Source: Nitrospira sp.
GTDB taxonomy: Bacteria; Nitrospirota; Nitrospiria; Nitrospirales; Nitrospiraceae
Assembly: GCA_024998705.1 (NCBI GenBank)
Contig: JACOEF010000520.1
Span: 1-10,664, forward strand
Reading direction: 5' to 3'
Length of the DNA: 10,664 nt
Below, in pieces: positions 1 through 6,247 of this stretch. The notes beneath the pieces were generated by a model that ran no database searches, was not told the origin of the DNA, and saw only the letters and a program-made list of their open reading frames with translations. Position numbers and translations under genes: made by a program. Within the stretch, counting starts at the first letter, position 1. Each line of letters opens with the position of its first letter.

Positions 1-39
1 TATTATGACGTGTAGCCAGAGTTTTCTCGTTGAGAGGGC

Positions 40-68
40 TTGACGAGTCCACGGGGCGATGGTATACA
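40..68 (+). promoter_or_regulatory. sigma70-type promoter of the nitrogen-assimilation operon
   Basis: A TTGACG -35 box (40-45) and a TATACA -10 box (63-68) are separated by exactly 17 bases. Transcription should start near 74-76, just before the first regulatory hairpin of the leader. The matches are 5/6 and 4/6 to the consensus. A 5-bp inverted repeat (CTCGT 26-30, ACGAG 43-47) overlaps the -35 box and could be an operator, but it is too short to trust. I saw no sigma54 (GG-N10-GC) promoter upstream of nirC. Confidence 0.7.
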
Positions 69-87
69 TGCAAGGGTTGGGTGAGAA

Positions 88-148
88 CAGGCAACGACGC
101 CTGATGTGATCCCAGCCCTACATACGGTACACGGACAAAGGCGTCCGT
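88..148 (+). ncRNA. ANTAR-type antiterminator RNA, module 1 (P1 + P2 hairpins)
   Basis: P1 is a 5-bp stem, CAGGC (88-92) with GCCTG (99-103), closing the six-base loop AACGAC. P2 is a 6-bp stem, ACGGAC (131-136) with GTCCGT (143-148), closing the six-base loop AAAGGC. Both loops have A at position 1 and G at position 4, the signature recognised by ANTAR-domain antiterminators such as NasR, EutV and AmiR. The 3' side of P2 is also part of the left arm of the terminator at 140-173, so P2 and the terminator cannot form together. A longer helix, 73-81 with 111-119 (one G-U), can enclose P1. The expected regulator is a NasR/NasT-like protein, which is not encoded here. Confidence 0.85.
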
Positions 149-179
149 CATTCTTTCAAGAGTGGCGGGCGCCTTTTTT
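140..179 (+). terminator. intrinsic terminator 1 in the operon leader (attenuator)
   Basis: The arms 140-155 and 158-173 pair over 16 bp with three G-U wobbles and almost no loop. A run of six T follows at 174-179. The left arm starts exactly at the conserved G4 of the P2 loop and runs through the 3' side of P2, so folding of the antiterminator would block this hairpin. It lies about 100 bases downstream of the predicted start of transcription and 150 bases before the first gene, which fits an attenuator better than the end of an upstream gene. Confidence 0.85.
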
Positions 180-185
180 ATTGCC

Positions 186-257
186 GTCGACACTGACGTC
201 GACAGACAGCACCAGGCGAGGTCGTACGAACCTTGCCACGCAGGACAATGACGTCCT
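186..257 (+). ncRNA. ANTAR-type antiterminator RNA, module 2 (P1 + P2 hairpins)
   Basis: This is a second copy of the same architecture with different stem sequences. P1 is GTCGAC (186-191) paired with GTCGAC (198-203) around the loop ACTGAC. P2 is AGGAC (242-246) paired with GTCCT (253-257) around the loop AATGAC. Both loops again have A1 and G4. The linker holds its own 8-bp hairpin (215-222 with 230-237, one G-U), which would draw P1 and P2 together. P2 overlaps the second terminator at 250-283 in the same register as in module 1. Stem sequences differ while loop residues and geometry are kept, as expected for RNA under selection. Confidence 0.85.
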
Positions 258-292
258 CTTCCCGATTACGGGATGAGGGCGTCTTTTTTTTT
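250..292 (+). terminator. intrinsic terminator 2 in the operon leader (attenuator)
   Basis: The arms 250-264 and 269-283 form a 15-bp stem with one T-T mismatch and one G-U pair, closed by the loop ATTA and followed by nine T (284-292). The left arm begins at G4 of the second P2 loop. The hairpin ends 28 bases before the nirC ribosome binding site and 40 bases before its start codon, so it directly guards entry into the operon. Confidence 0.88.
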
Positions 293-332
293 AGAGTTGC
301 GCGGACACAGCGACCACCGAAAGGAGACCCTC

Positions 333-1163
333 ATGCATACAGCGGATCACGAGCGGATCGCAGGGGTGGCAGCAAAGAAGTGGTCGTATTTCGAACGGTC
401 ACCAGGTGGATATCTCATCCTCTCGGCCTTAGCCGGGATCTATCTCGGGTTTGGCATCGCGTTGATCTTCAGCGTAGGAGGACCGTTGGCGGCGGCCGGA
501 TCTCCGGTGGTCAAACTCGTGATGGGAGTGTCGTTCGGGATTGCGTTGACGCTCGTGATCTTTGCAGGGTCGGAGTTGTTCACCGGGAATAATCTCGTCG
601 GCACCATCGGCGGCCTCTCAAGAAGTCTCACCTGGGCGCAAGTCATGCAACTCAATGCCTGGTCCTGGCTCGGCAATCTGGCTGGCTCGCTGGGGTTGGC
701 CTGGCTCATTGTCCAATCGGGCGTGTTCGCCAAAGGACCGACGACGGAACTGATCGAGCACGTGGCCTCGGTGAAAATGTCGTTGCCCGCCTGGGAGCTG
801 TTCGTGCGGGGCATTCTCTGCAATTGGCTGATCTGTCTGGCGGTCTGGATGACGGGGCGAACGAATAACGATACGGCGAAGATTCTCTTGATCTTCTGGT
901 GCCTGTTCGCCTTCATCGGAACCGGGTTCGAGCATAGCATCGCCAATCAATCGTTGTTGGGCATGGCGTTGTTTCTTCCGCATGACGCGGCGGTGACTTG
1001 GGGGGCCTTTTGGTACAACCAGCTGTTTGTCGTGCTAGGGAACCTGGTGGGCGGCGGGTTGTTTGTCGGGGGGCTCTATTGGATGGTGAGTCCCTATCGC
1101 GTGAGTGAAGCGACGCCGGCCCCGGTGGCTCAACCGGTGGTGTCGGTGGTAGCAGGATCGTAA
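333..1163 (+). CDS. nirC: formate/nitrite transporter family channel, probable nitrite transporter NirC
   Basis: An inner-membrane channel of the FNT family (276 residues), most likely importing nitrite for the reductase encoded downstream. Both family signatures are visible: FAGSELFTGN (residues 77-86) and RGILCNWLICLA (159-170). The pore-region histidine is H201 within GFEHSIAN. Six hydrophobic segments can be placed at roughly 27-47, 61-81, 108-128, 155-173, 184-204 and 229-250. I chose the ATG at 333 because AAAGGAG sits 7 bases ahead of it. A frame extension to 273 would start inside the leader terminator and has no ribosome binding site. Family members carry formate, nitrite or hydrosulfide. 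The call of nitrite rests on the neighbours cynS and nirA and on the ANTAR leader. It is the first gene of the operon, 53 bases before cynS. Confidence 0.9.
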   Translation: MHTADHERIAGVAAKKWSYFERSPGGYLILSALAGIYLGFGIALIFSVGGPLAAAGSPVVKLVMGVSFGIALTLVIFAGSELFTGNNLVGTIGGLSRSLTWAQVMQLNAWSWLGNLAGSLGLAWLIVQSGVFAKGPTTELIEHVASVKMSLPAWELFVRGILCNWLICLAVWMTGRTNNDTAKILLIFWCLFAFIGTGFEHSIANQSLLGMALFLPHDAAVTWGAFWYNQLFVVLGNLVGGGLFVGGLYWMVSPYRVSEATPAPVAQPVVSVVAGS

Positions 1164-1216
1164 TGAAGCGTGGTGCGGGAGTGTAGTCACGGGCGAATCA
1201 CTAAAGGGAGATCACC

Positions 1217-1657
1217 ATGGAAAAAGCAGCAGTACGCAAGGCGATCAAGGCACAACGGTTGAACAAGAAGGTCACGATCGCAGAAGTCGCCAAGACGGTC
1301 GGGAAGAATCCGACGTTCGTAGCCGCGGCCTTGAACGGAAATCACCGTCTGTCGCCGGAGGATGCGGGGAAAGTGGGCAAGCTGCTGGATTTGGATAAAG
1401 AACAAATCAGTTCCCTGAGCGCGTTTCCCGTCCGGGTGGATTTCCCGAATGCGACGGATCCGTTTAAGTATCGCCTGTTGGAAGTCATCGGTGTCTATGG
1501 CGATTCGATGCGGGAGATGGCGAATGAAATGTTCGGCGATGGGATCATGAGCGCCATCGACTTTACGCTGGATATGGAAAAGGTCACCGGCAGTCAGGGC
1601 GAGGCCCGGTGCAAGATCACGCTCAACGGCAAGTGGCTCGAGTACAAGACCTTTTAA
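1217..1657 (+). CDS. cynS: cyanase (cyanate hydratase)
   Basis: A cytoplasmic enzyme that converts cyanate and bicarbonate to ammonia and CO2, giving the cell nitrogen and removing a toxic ion. The protein has 146 residues (the E. coli enzyme has 156), with an N-terminal helical domain and the conserved C-terminal catalytic domain. The catalytic residues can be placed as R86, E89 and S112, with the same spacing as R96, E99 and S122 in E. coli. The active-site region KYRLLEVIGVYGDSMRE (84-100) and FGDGIMSAIDF (106-116) are characteristic. The start is the ATG after AAAGGGAG. It lies between the nitrite channel and nitrite reductase genes, which makes assimilation the likely main role. No cyanate transporter is encoded here, so cyanate may enter through NirC or elsewhere. 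Confidence 0.96.
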   Translation: MEKAAVRKAIKAQRLNKKVTIAEVAKTVGKNPTFVAAALNGNHRLSPEDAGKVGKLLDLDKEQISSLSAFPVRVDFPNATDPFKYRLLEVIGVYGDSMREMANEMFGDGIMSAIDFTLDMEKVTGSQGEARCKITLNGKWLEYKTF

Positions 1658-1708
1658 GAAAAACCGGTCTCTGATGCGCGGACGGCGATCAACCGAAAGG
1701 AGGACATC

Positions 1709-1903
1709 ATGAGCACGAATGCTGAAACTGCCGTACTGACGGTCCTGGAGCGACAGGCTCCCCAGACATTCGAGCAACTGATGGCCCTTTCCGGTTTGAG
1801 CGCGTCACAGGTGTTGCTGGTCGTGGATCAGTTGAGTCGGGCAGGAGCGGTGGTGTTGAGGAAATCCGGACCGGACTATTCCGTCGCATTGGGAGGCAGG
1901 TGA
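1709..1903 (+). CDS. very small winged-helix-type protein, coupled to nirA
   Basis: A 64-residue protein consisting of little more than one winged helix-turn-helix. A first helix at about 5-15 is followed by the turn-helix stretch FEQLMALSGLSASQVLLVVDQL (about 21-42), then a wing-like LVRK-type strand pair ending in YSVAL (57-61). The pattern resembles MarR- or DprA-type winged helices; no sensor domain is present. It has a strong ribosome binding site (AAAGGAGG) and its TGA overlaps the nirA ATG (TGATG at 1901-1905), so translation is probably coupled to nirA. It could bind DNA, act as a small partner of the reductase, or mainly serve to deliver ribosomes to nirA. The fold is an inference from the sequence pattern and the function is unknown. 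Confidence 0.75.
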   Translation: MSTNAETAVLTVLERQAPQTFEQLMALSGLSASQVLLVVDQLSRAGAVVLRKSGPDYSVALGGR

Positions 1904-3510
1904 TGAACAAGATCGAGGTAATCAAGTCGGAGCGAGACGGGCTGACGGTGCGCGACATGATCGCGCACTATGCGCAAGTGGGATGGGAGGCTATTCCGGA
2001 AGACGCTATTCAACGGTTGAAGTGGTACGGGTTGTTTTTGCGCAATCCGACGCCGGGCCACTTTATGTTGCGGGTACGCATGCCGGGCGGTCAAACCACG
2101 TCGGCGCAACTCGACACGTTGGCCGATATCGCGCTGCAATACGGCAATGGAGTGGTCGATGTCACCACCAGGCAACAAGTCCAACTCCGGCATCTGACGA
2201 TTGAGCATGTGCCGTCGGTGTTCAGCAAGCTGGAGGAGGCAGGTCTGACGTCGATGCAAACAGGGATGGACACGGTACGGAACATCATGACCTGTCCCGT
2301 GGCAGGCCTGAATCCCAACGAACTGGTCGATGGGACGGACATCGTGCGTGCGATCAATCAAGAAATACTGGGGAATCCCGCGTATACGAATCTGCCGCGC
2401 AAGTGCAATATCGCGGTCACCGGTTGCCCGGACAATTGCCTCCATACAGAAACGCAAGACATCGCACTGGTCCCGGCCTATCACGATCTGGGACATGATA
2501 AGTGTTACGGGTACAACGTGCTGGTCGGTGGCAAGCTAGGATCAGGCGGCTACCGGATTGCCGGTTCGTTGGACATGTTCGTGAATCCGGCGGAAGCCCT
2601 CGAGGTGTGCCGGGCCTTGCTGCACATTTATCGTGACCATGGCCCGCGTGAGAATCGCACCCAAGCGCGCCTCGCCTTTCTCGTGGAGGCCTGGGGTGAA
2701 GCGCGAGTACGGCACGAAGTCGAACGGCTGGTCGGAAGAACGCTATCCACGGCAGGGGTGGATGCGAGGGGCGCGGTGGAGCGCGACCATATCGGCATCT
2801 TCCGTCAAAAACAACGGGGCATGAACTATGTCGGGCTGAAGGTGTTGGTTGGCCGGGTGAAGGCGGCTGATCTCCGGAACATGGCTGCCTTGGCGACTCG
2901 GTACGGCAACGGAGAGGTTCGTCTCTCGCCGGCGCAAGCCTTCGTGATTCCCCATATCAGCGACCGGTTGGTGGGGGAAGTGGCGGAGGAGCCTCTGGTG
3001 AAGCAATTCGCCTACAACCCGTCCGCCCTCTACAAGGGGCTGGTGAGTTGTGTGGGGAGCGACTACTGCAATCTGGCCGTTATTGAAACCAAAAGCCGGG
3101 CCGTCGAAACGGCGCGGGTATTGGAACGCAAGTTGGGCGACAACCTCAAGCCCATAACCTTGCATTGGTCCGGTTGCCCGGCCGGATGCGGCAATCACCT
3201 CGTGGCGGACATCGGGCTTCTGGGAAAAAAGGCCAGAGTCGGCGGCAAGGTCGTGGATGCGGTGGATATTTTTGTCGGTGGCCGGTCGGGGCCCGATCCG
3301 AAGCTGGCAACGAAGATCATGGAGGATGTGCCTTGCGACAGGCTTCCGGCGGTGCTGGAGACCCTGATGCCCTACCATACGCGCGATAAAATGCATCGTG
3401 TGCGCGGCAAGGTGACGCCCAAATCCGCGGGGGTTGCGAAGCCTGCGGGGGCGGGTAACGAATCGTCCGGGTCTCTGTCCGGTCTCACGCCGCAACCCTT
3501 TTCGGCCTGA
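1903..3510 (+). CDS. nirA: ferredoxin-dependent siroheme nitrite reductase (assimilatory)
   Basis: A soluble enzyme that reduces nitrite to ammonium with six electrons, probably from ferredoxin. It has 535 residues and the usual duplicated nitrite/sulfite reductase fold: ferredoxin-like half-domains near 40-110 and 300-370, each followed by a siroheme-binding half. The four cluster and siroheme cysteines are C383-x5-C389 (CVGSDYC) and C425-x3-C429 (CPAGC). Sulfite reductase is the main alternative, but the channel and cyanase genes next to it and the ANTAR leader favour nitrite. I chose the ATG at 1903, six bases after GGAGG and overlapping the previous stop. The GTG at 1900 is also possible. 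The last 30 residues or so are a low-complexity Ala/Gly/Ser/Pro tail outside the catalytic fold. Confidence 0.93.
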   Translation: MNKIEVIKSERDGLTVRDMIAHYAQVGWEAIPEDAIQRLKWYGLFLRNPTPGHFMLRVRMPGGQTTSAQLDTLADIALQYGNGVVDVTTRQQVQLRHLTIEHVPSVFSKLEEAGLTSMQTGMDTVRNIMTCPVAGLNPNELVDGTDIVRAINQEILGNPAYTNLPRKCNIAVTGCPDNCLHTETQDIALVPAYHDLGHDKCYGYNVLVGGKLGSGGYRIAGSLDMFVNPAEALEVCRALLHIYRDHGPRENRTQARLAFLVEAWGEARVRHEVERLVGRTLSTAGVDARGAVERDHIGIFRQKQRGMNYVGLKVLVGRVKAADLRNMAALATRYGNGEVRLSPAQAFVIPHISDRLVGEVAEEPLVKQFAYNPSALYKGLVSCVGSDYCNLAVIETKSRAVETARVLERKLGDNLKPITLHWSGCPAGCGNHLVADIGLLGKKARVGGKVVDAVDIFVGGRSGPDPKLATKIMEDVPCDRLPAVLETLMPYHTRDKMHRVRGKVTPKSAGVAKPAGAGNESSGSLSGLTPQPFSA

Positions 3511-3520
3511 TCTTTGAAAC

Positions 3521-3559
3521 TTGAGCCGATACCGTACTTGAGTTATTCTCTTGGCTCAA
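3521..3559 (+). repeat. 7-bp inverted repeat upstream of the CBS gene
   Basis: TTGAGCC (3521-3527) and GGCTCAA (3553-3559) are a perfect inverted repeat around a 25-base loop, in the 61-base gap between nirA and the CBS-domain gene. The right arm lies just before the ribosome binding site AAGGAGG. It could be an operator or a weak RNA hairpin affecting translation. There is no T-run, so it is not an intrinsic terminator. Confidence 0.4.
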
Positions 3560-3571
3560 CAAGGAGGCAGC

Positions 3572-4348
3572 ATGGCCAAGAGAGTGAAATCGAGCCAGGA
3601 ACCGGCTGATCTACTCAGCCGGCATATCGAAGAGATCCGGGAGACGTTGGCAGCGTTCCAGCCGTTTTTGTCGCGACGGAAGGGGAATGCATCATTGGAT
3701 GGGTTTGACGAGCAGGCCGAGGAGATCCTGAGCGAAACGTTCGGGGGGGCCTCGGAGGGACTGGAGGCGTATCAGTACGCCAAGCTCGGAGAGGCCGCAA
3801 TCCTGCCGGAGGAGGCGCAGGAAGCGGGAACGCATAATCTCGATCGCGAAAGCCTGCATCAGCGGAAGCAGGTATTGGAGAGTTGCCTCGCGCAGCTTGA
3901 ACTCAAGAAGAGTGCCCGGGTAGGTCGTGATTGGCGGCGCACGCTCGGAGAACGGATCGATGGGCGTACGGTGGGGGAGTTCATGTCGTCGGAGGTTCGA
4001 AGCGTGCACAAAGGCGCCTCGATCAAGGAGGCCGGCCGGCTGCTGCAGAAATGGCGCATTGGATCACTGCTGGTCGACGACGGGTCCAGGTACATCGGCA
4101 TCATTACCGATACGGATCTAAGCCGGAAGGCGGTGGCCAAGGGGTTGGATCCGAACACGACGACTGTCATGTCTTGCATGAGCAAGGCGGTGGTCACGAA
4201 CGAAGACAGCGAACCCGTGAGGGAAGCCTTGCGGCTGATGAAGAAAGATGGCATTCGGCACCTGCCGGTTACGGAAGACGGGACGATCATCGGAGTATTG
4301 TCGGTAGGTGATCTGCTACGCGCGTACCAGAAAATGCTCGAGTTGTAG
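3572..4348 (+). CDS. protein with a helical N-terminal region and two CBS domains
   Basis: A cytoplasmic protein of 258 residues. Residues 1-130 are charged and mostly helical and match no family I recognise. Residues 133-190 and 198-256 are two CBS domains, with the typical motifs GIITDTDLSRKAV (176-188) and GVLSVGDLLRAY (241-252). Paired CBS domains usually bind adenine nucleotides or S-adenosylmethionine and report energy state. No catalytic or channel domain is attached. I chose the ATG at 3572 over a TTG at 3551 because AAGGAGG sits just ahead of it. It follows nirA by 61 bases on the same strand and could be transcribed with it. A link between energy state and nitrogen assimilation is possible but only a guess. 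Confidence 0.85.
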   Translation: MAKRVKSSQEPADLLSRHIEEIRETLAAFQPFLSRRKGNASLDGFDEQAEEILSETFGGASEGLEAYQYAKLGEAAILPEEAQEAGTHNLDRESLHQRKQVLESCLAQLELKKSARVGRDWRRTLGERIDGRTVGEFMSSEVRSVHKGASIKEAGRLLQKWRIGSLLVDDGSRYIGIITDTDLSRKAVAKGLDPNTTTVMSCMSKAVVTNEDSEPVREALRLMKKDGIRHLPVTEDGTIIGVLSVGDLLRAYQKMLEL

Positions 4349-4677
4349 CTGTCCCCTGGAGGTCGTCATCCGTTGCATGCCGGTCACGCGGAGGCCCACC
4401 GTACTGTAAGGGTACGTGTCGCCTCTGCGTTCGCCGCGATCTCACCGCCGCGGCGACACAAAGCCTTCTGTAATGCCCTCCTGCCGCCACTCACTCATTT
4501 GCAGGCTGGTAACGGACACGCGACACGTCTGCTGATCTCGGTCGGCCGCGTGACAGTCACACGACCGCCGTATTCTCATTACCTCGAAGCCTTGCCGTTG
4601 GAATTACCCCTCGTCAAAGGTTACTCAAACGAGTGCCGTTCCTGGGGGGCGCGAGCGGATTGATTGAGGGAGGCAGG
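4349..4677. other. intergenic region with two hairpins
   Basis: This 329-base stretch holds no convincing gene. A two-part hairpin spans 4391-4425 (5 bp, a 4x4 internal loop, 5 bp). A perfect 8-bp GC-rich hairpin has arms 4431-4438 and 4449-4456. Neither is followed by a T-run, so they are at best weak or factor-dependent transcription ends for the CBS gene. GTGACA (4550-4555) with TATTCT 15 bases further could be a poor promoter for the next gene, because the spacer is short. A short open frame at 4373-4663 has no ribosome binding site and no recognisable protein features. Confidence 0.4.
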
Positions 4678-5847
4678 ATGAACGATGGCGGGCAGCAAGC
4701 CAGGCAGTGCCGTTCAGGAATTGGAACGATTGTTCAACGGCATGGCATCGCCATGAGCATTGCGCTTGCACTGCTCGGCGTTATGGTGAGTACGGGCGTG
4801 TGGTCGGAATCCAGTGGTGCCGAAGATTTGTCGGCTCCCGGTACAGTCAAATGGCACCCCGGCCACTATTATGCGCTGATGAATTTCATGAGGACCAATC
4901 CGAAAATCATGGCGCAGGTGTATGGCGAACTCAAAGCGACACCTGCCTTGCGTGGGCTGCAGGTTCGTTATGGCTGGCCTGAATTGGAGCCGGAAGAAGG
5001 TCGGTATGACTTCACGGCAATCGAGCAGGTGCTGGCTGAACTGGCGCCGCAGAAGAAGCGGCTGGTTGTGCTGCTGGAGTTGAAATCCTTTACCCCTCAC
5101 GTCTTGCCGGTGCCATCATATATGGCGACAGCGCCATACGAGGGTGGCGCGTTCCCGTTTGGCAGTTATGGCAAGGATGTGCCGCGCGGCCACAATCTGA
5201 AGCTCTGGAATTCGGGGGTTCATGATCGCCTGGTGGCACTCATCCGCGAGTTGGGGAAGCGTTTCAACGGCCATGCGCAGTTCGAAGGCATCGGCCTATC
5301 TGAATCCGCCATGGGCCAACCACTCGTGGAGGTGTCCAGCCAGGAGGTCGTGAGGTTTTACGACAACCTGCTCAGTGTGCAGCGGCAGATGCGTGCCGCG
5401 TTCCCGAACACGATGACCTACCAATTCGTGAACTATCCGCGAGATATTCTGCCCTCGTTCGTGGGCCAGATGCGGACGATCGGGACGGGATTGGGCGGAC
5501 CGGATGTGTTCATCGACGAGCCGGGTTTGAACTTCGATCATCCGCACAAGCCCAAAGGGGTCTATCATTTGTATGCGCCGCTGTCGGGAATCGTGTCGCT
5601 GGTGCCGTCGGTGATGCAGTCGAATTACGACAATACACGGCACGATGGACAAGGGCGAGTGCCCACGATTCCCGAGCTGCTGGCATTTGCGCGGGACCGG
5701 TTGAGAGCCAACTACATCTTCTGGACCCGTGCCCCGAAGCACTATCCCAAGGTGCTGGAGTTGATGAATGGATTGCCTGCGGCCGGCGGCCCGGCGGGTG
5801 GGCTTGATTCGACCTGCCCGAAGGCTTACGCATCGTGTATGGAGTAG
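4678..5847 (+). CDS. putative secreted glycoside-hydrolase-like barrel protein
   Basis: A 389-residue protein with an N-terminal export signal: an arginine-containing start, a hydrophobic core at about 26-42, and a likely cleavage after residue 43. The mature part looks like a (beta/alpha)8 glycoside hydrolase of the GH5/GH42 type. The stretch YGWPELEPEEGRYDF (98-112) is the typical strand-2 region of such enzymes, followed by the beta strand RLVVLLELKSF (128-138). Candidate catalytic acids are E209 in GIGLSES and E281 in FIDEPG, but the usual NEP motif is absent, so activity is uncertain. The start is the ATG after GAGGGAGG; a GTG at 4633 in the same frame lacks one. Substrate and exact family are unknown; a cell-wall or exopolysaccharide role is only a guess. 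Confidence 0.65.
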   Translation: MNDGGQQARQCRSGIGTIVQRHGIAMSIALALLGVMVSTGVWSESSGAEDLSAPGTVKWHPGHYYALMNFMRTNPKIMAQVYGELKATPALRGLQVRYGWPELEPEEGRYDFTAIEQVLAELAPQKKRLVVLLELKSFTPHVLPVPSYMATAPYEGGAFPFGSYGKDVPRGHNLKLWNSGVHDRLVALIRELGKRFNGHAQFEGIGLSESAMGQPLVEVSSQEVVRFYDNLLSVQRQMRAAFPNTMTYQFVNYPRDILPSFVGQMRTIGTGLGGPDVFIDEPGLNFDHPHKPKGVYHLYAPLSGIVSLVPSVMQSNYDNTRHDGQGRVPTIPELLAFARDRLRANYIFWTRAPKHYPKVLELMNGLPAAGGPAGGLDSTCPKAYASCME

Positions 5848-6089
5848 GCGGTGGCGGGTGCACCCTTGTGAGGGCTCGTCAGGCGCCGGGAGAGAGCCTC
5901 GGACGGTTCGATCCGGTGGTCGGGCAACGAATTAACGCCGGCGCCCTTGTAATCGAACGGGTTCAGCATGACCACCCTCTCGCCGATCTCCGCCCACTCT
6001 CCCCCCGGTTGAATGCCGGCCGTCGCCGCTTTCACTGCGGGCAGTTAGAGCAGGTAGCAGAGCAGGATTACACAGAATGGTGTCCGCAT
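5826..6089 (-). pseudogene. small secreted-protein gene broken by an in-frame stop in the signal peptide
   Basis: On the minus strand an ATG at 6089 is preceded at a proper distance by GGAGGG. It starts a textbook signal peptide (MRTPFCVILLCYLL) that is cut by TAA at 6047-6045, codon 15. The same frame then continues with LPAVKAATAG, the expected end of that signal peptide, and runs on for about 70 more codons with high third-position GC to a TAA at 5828-5826. Read through, it would be a protein of about 87 residues exported by Sec. I recognise no family for the mature part (GGEWAEIGERVVMLNPFDYK and onward). Its 3' end overlaps that of the convergent gene at 4678-5847 by 22 bases. A GTG at 6035 would make only a signal-less product. 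Either a recent nonsense mutation or a sequencing error explains it. Confidence 0.6.
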
Positions 6090-6247
6090 CGCGCCCTCCG
6101 ATCGCCCCGCAACGTTCACGGTCATAGAGTGTTGCCGAGTTTCGACGTAGGGTGATGCGCTACGTAGACAAGCAGGGGGCAGGATAGTCCGCTTTTTTCT
6201 GGAGTCGTTCCGTGCGCCATCCGAGCGATTAAGCTGTTTCACGGGAA

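Noticed and set aside
273..332. Extension of the nirC frame to an upstream start at 273
   Set aside because: The extra 20 codons lie in the terminator hairpin and T-run, have no ribosome binding site, and the ATG at 333 has a good one.
440..983. Long minus-strand frames opposite nirC
   Set aside because: They are shadows of a clear membrane-protein gene with both FNT signatures on the plus strand.
4431..4456. GC-rich hairpin as an intrinsic terminator of the CBS gene
   Set aside because: The stem is perfect but no T-run follows, so it is only mentioned within the intergenic entry.
5835..6155. Plus-strand frame of 106 codons after the hydrolase-like gene
   Set aside because: No ribosome binding site and no protein-like pattern; the minus strand carries a better coding signal with a signal peptide in the same place.
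6145..6165. ACGTAG / CTACGT 6-bp inverted repeat as a terminator after the ene-reductase gene
   Set aside because: It has no T-run on either strand and lies about 80 bases beyond the stop codon; it could be chance or an operator for the broken small gene.
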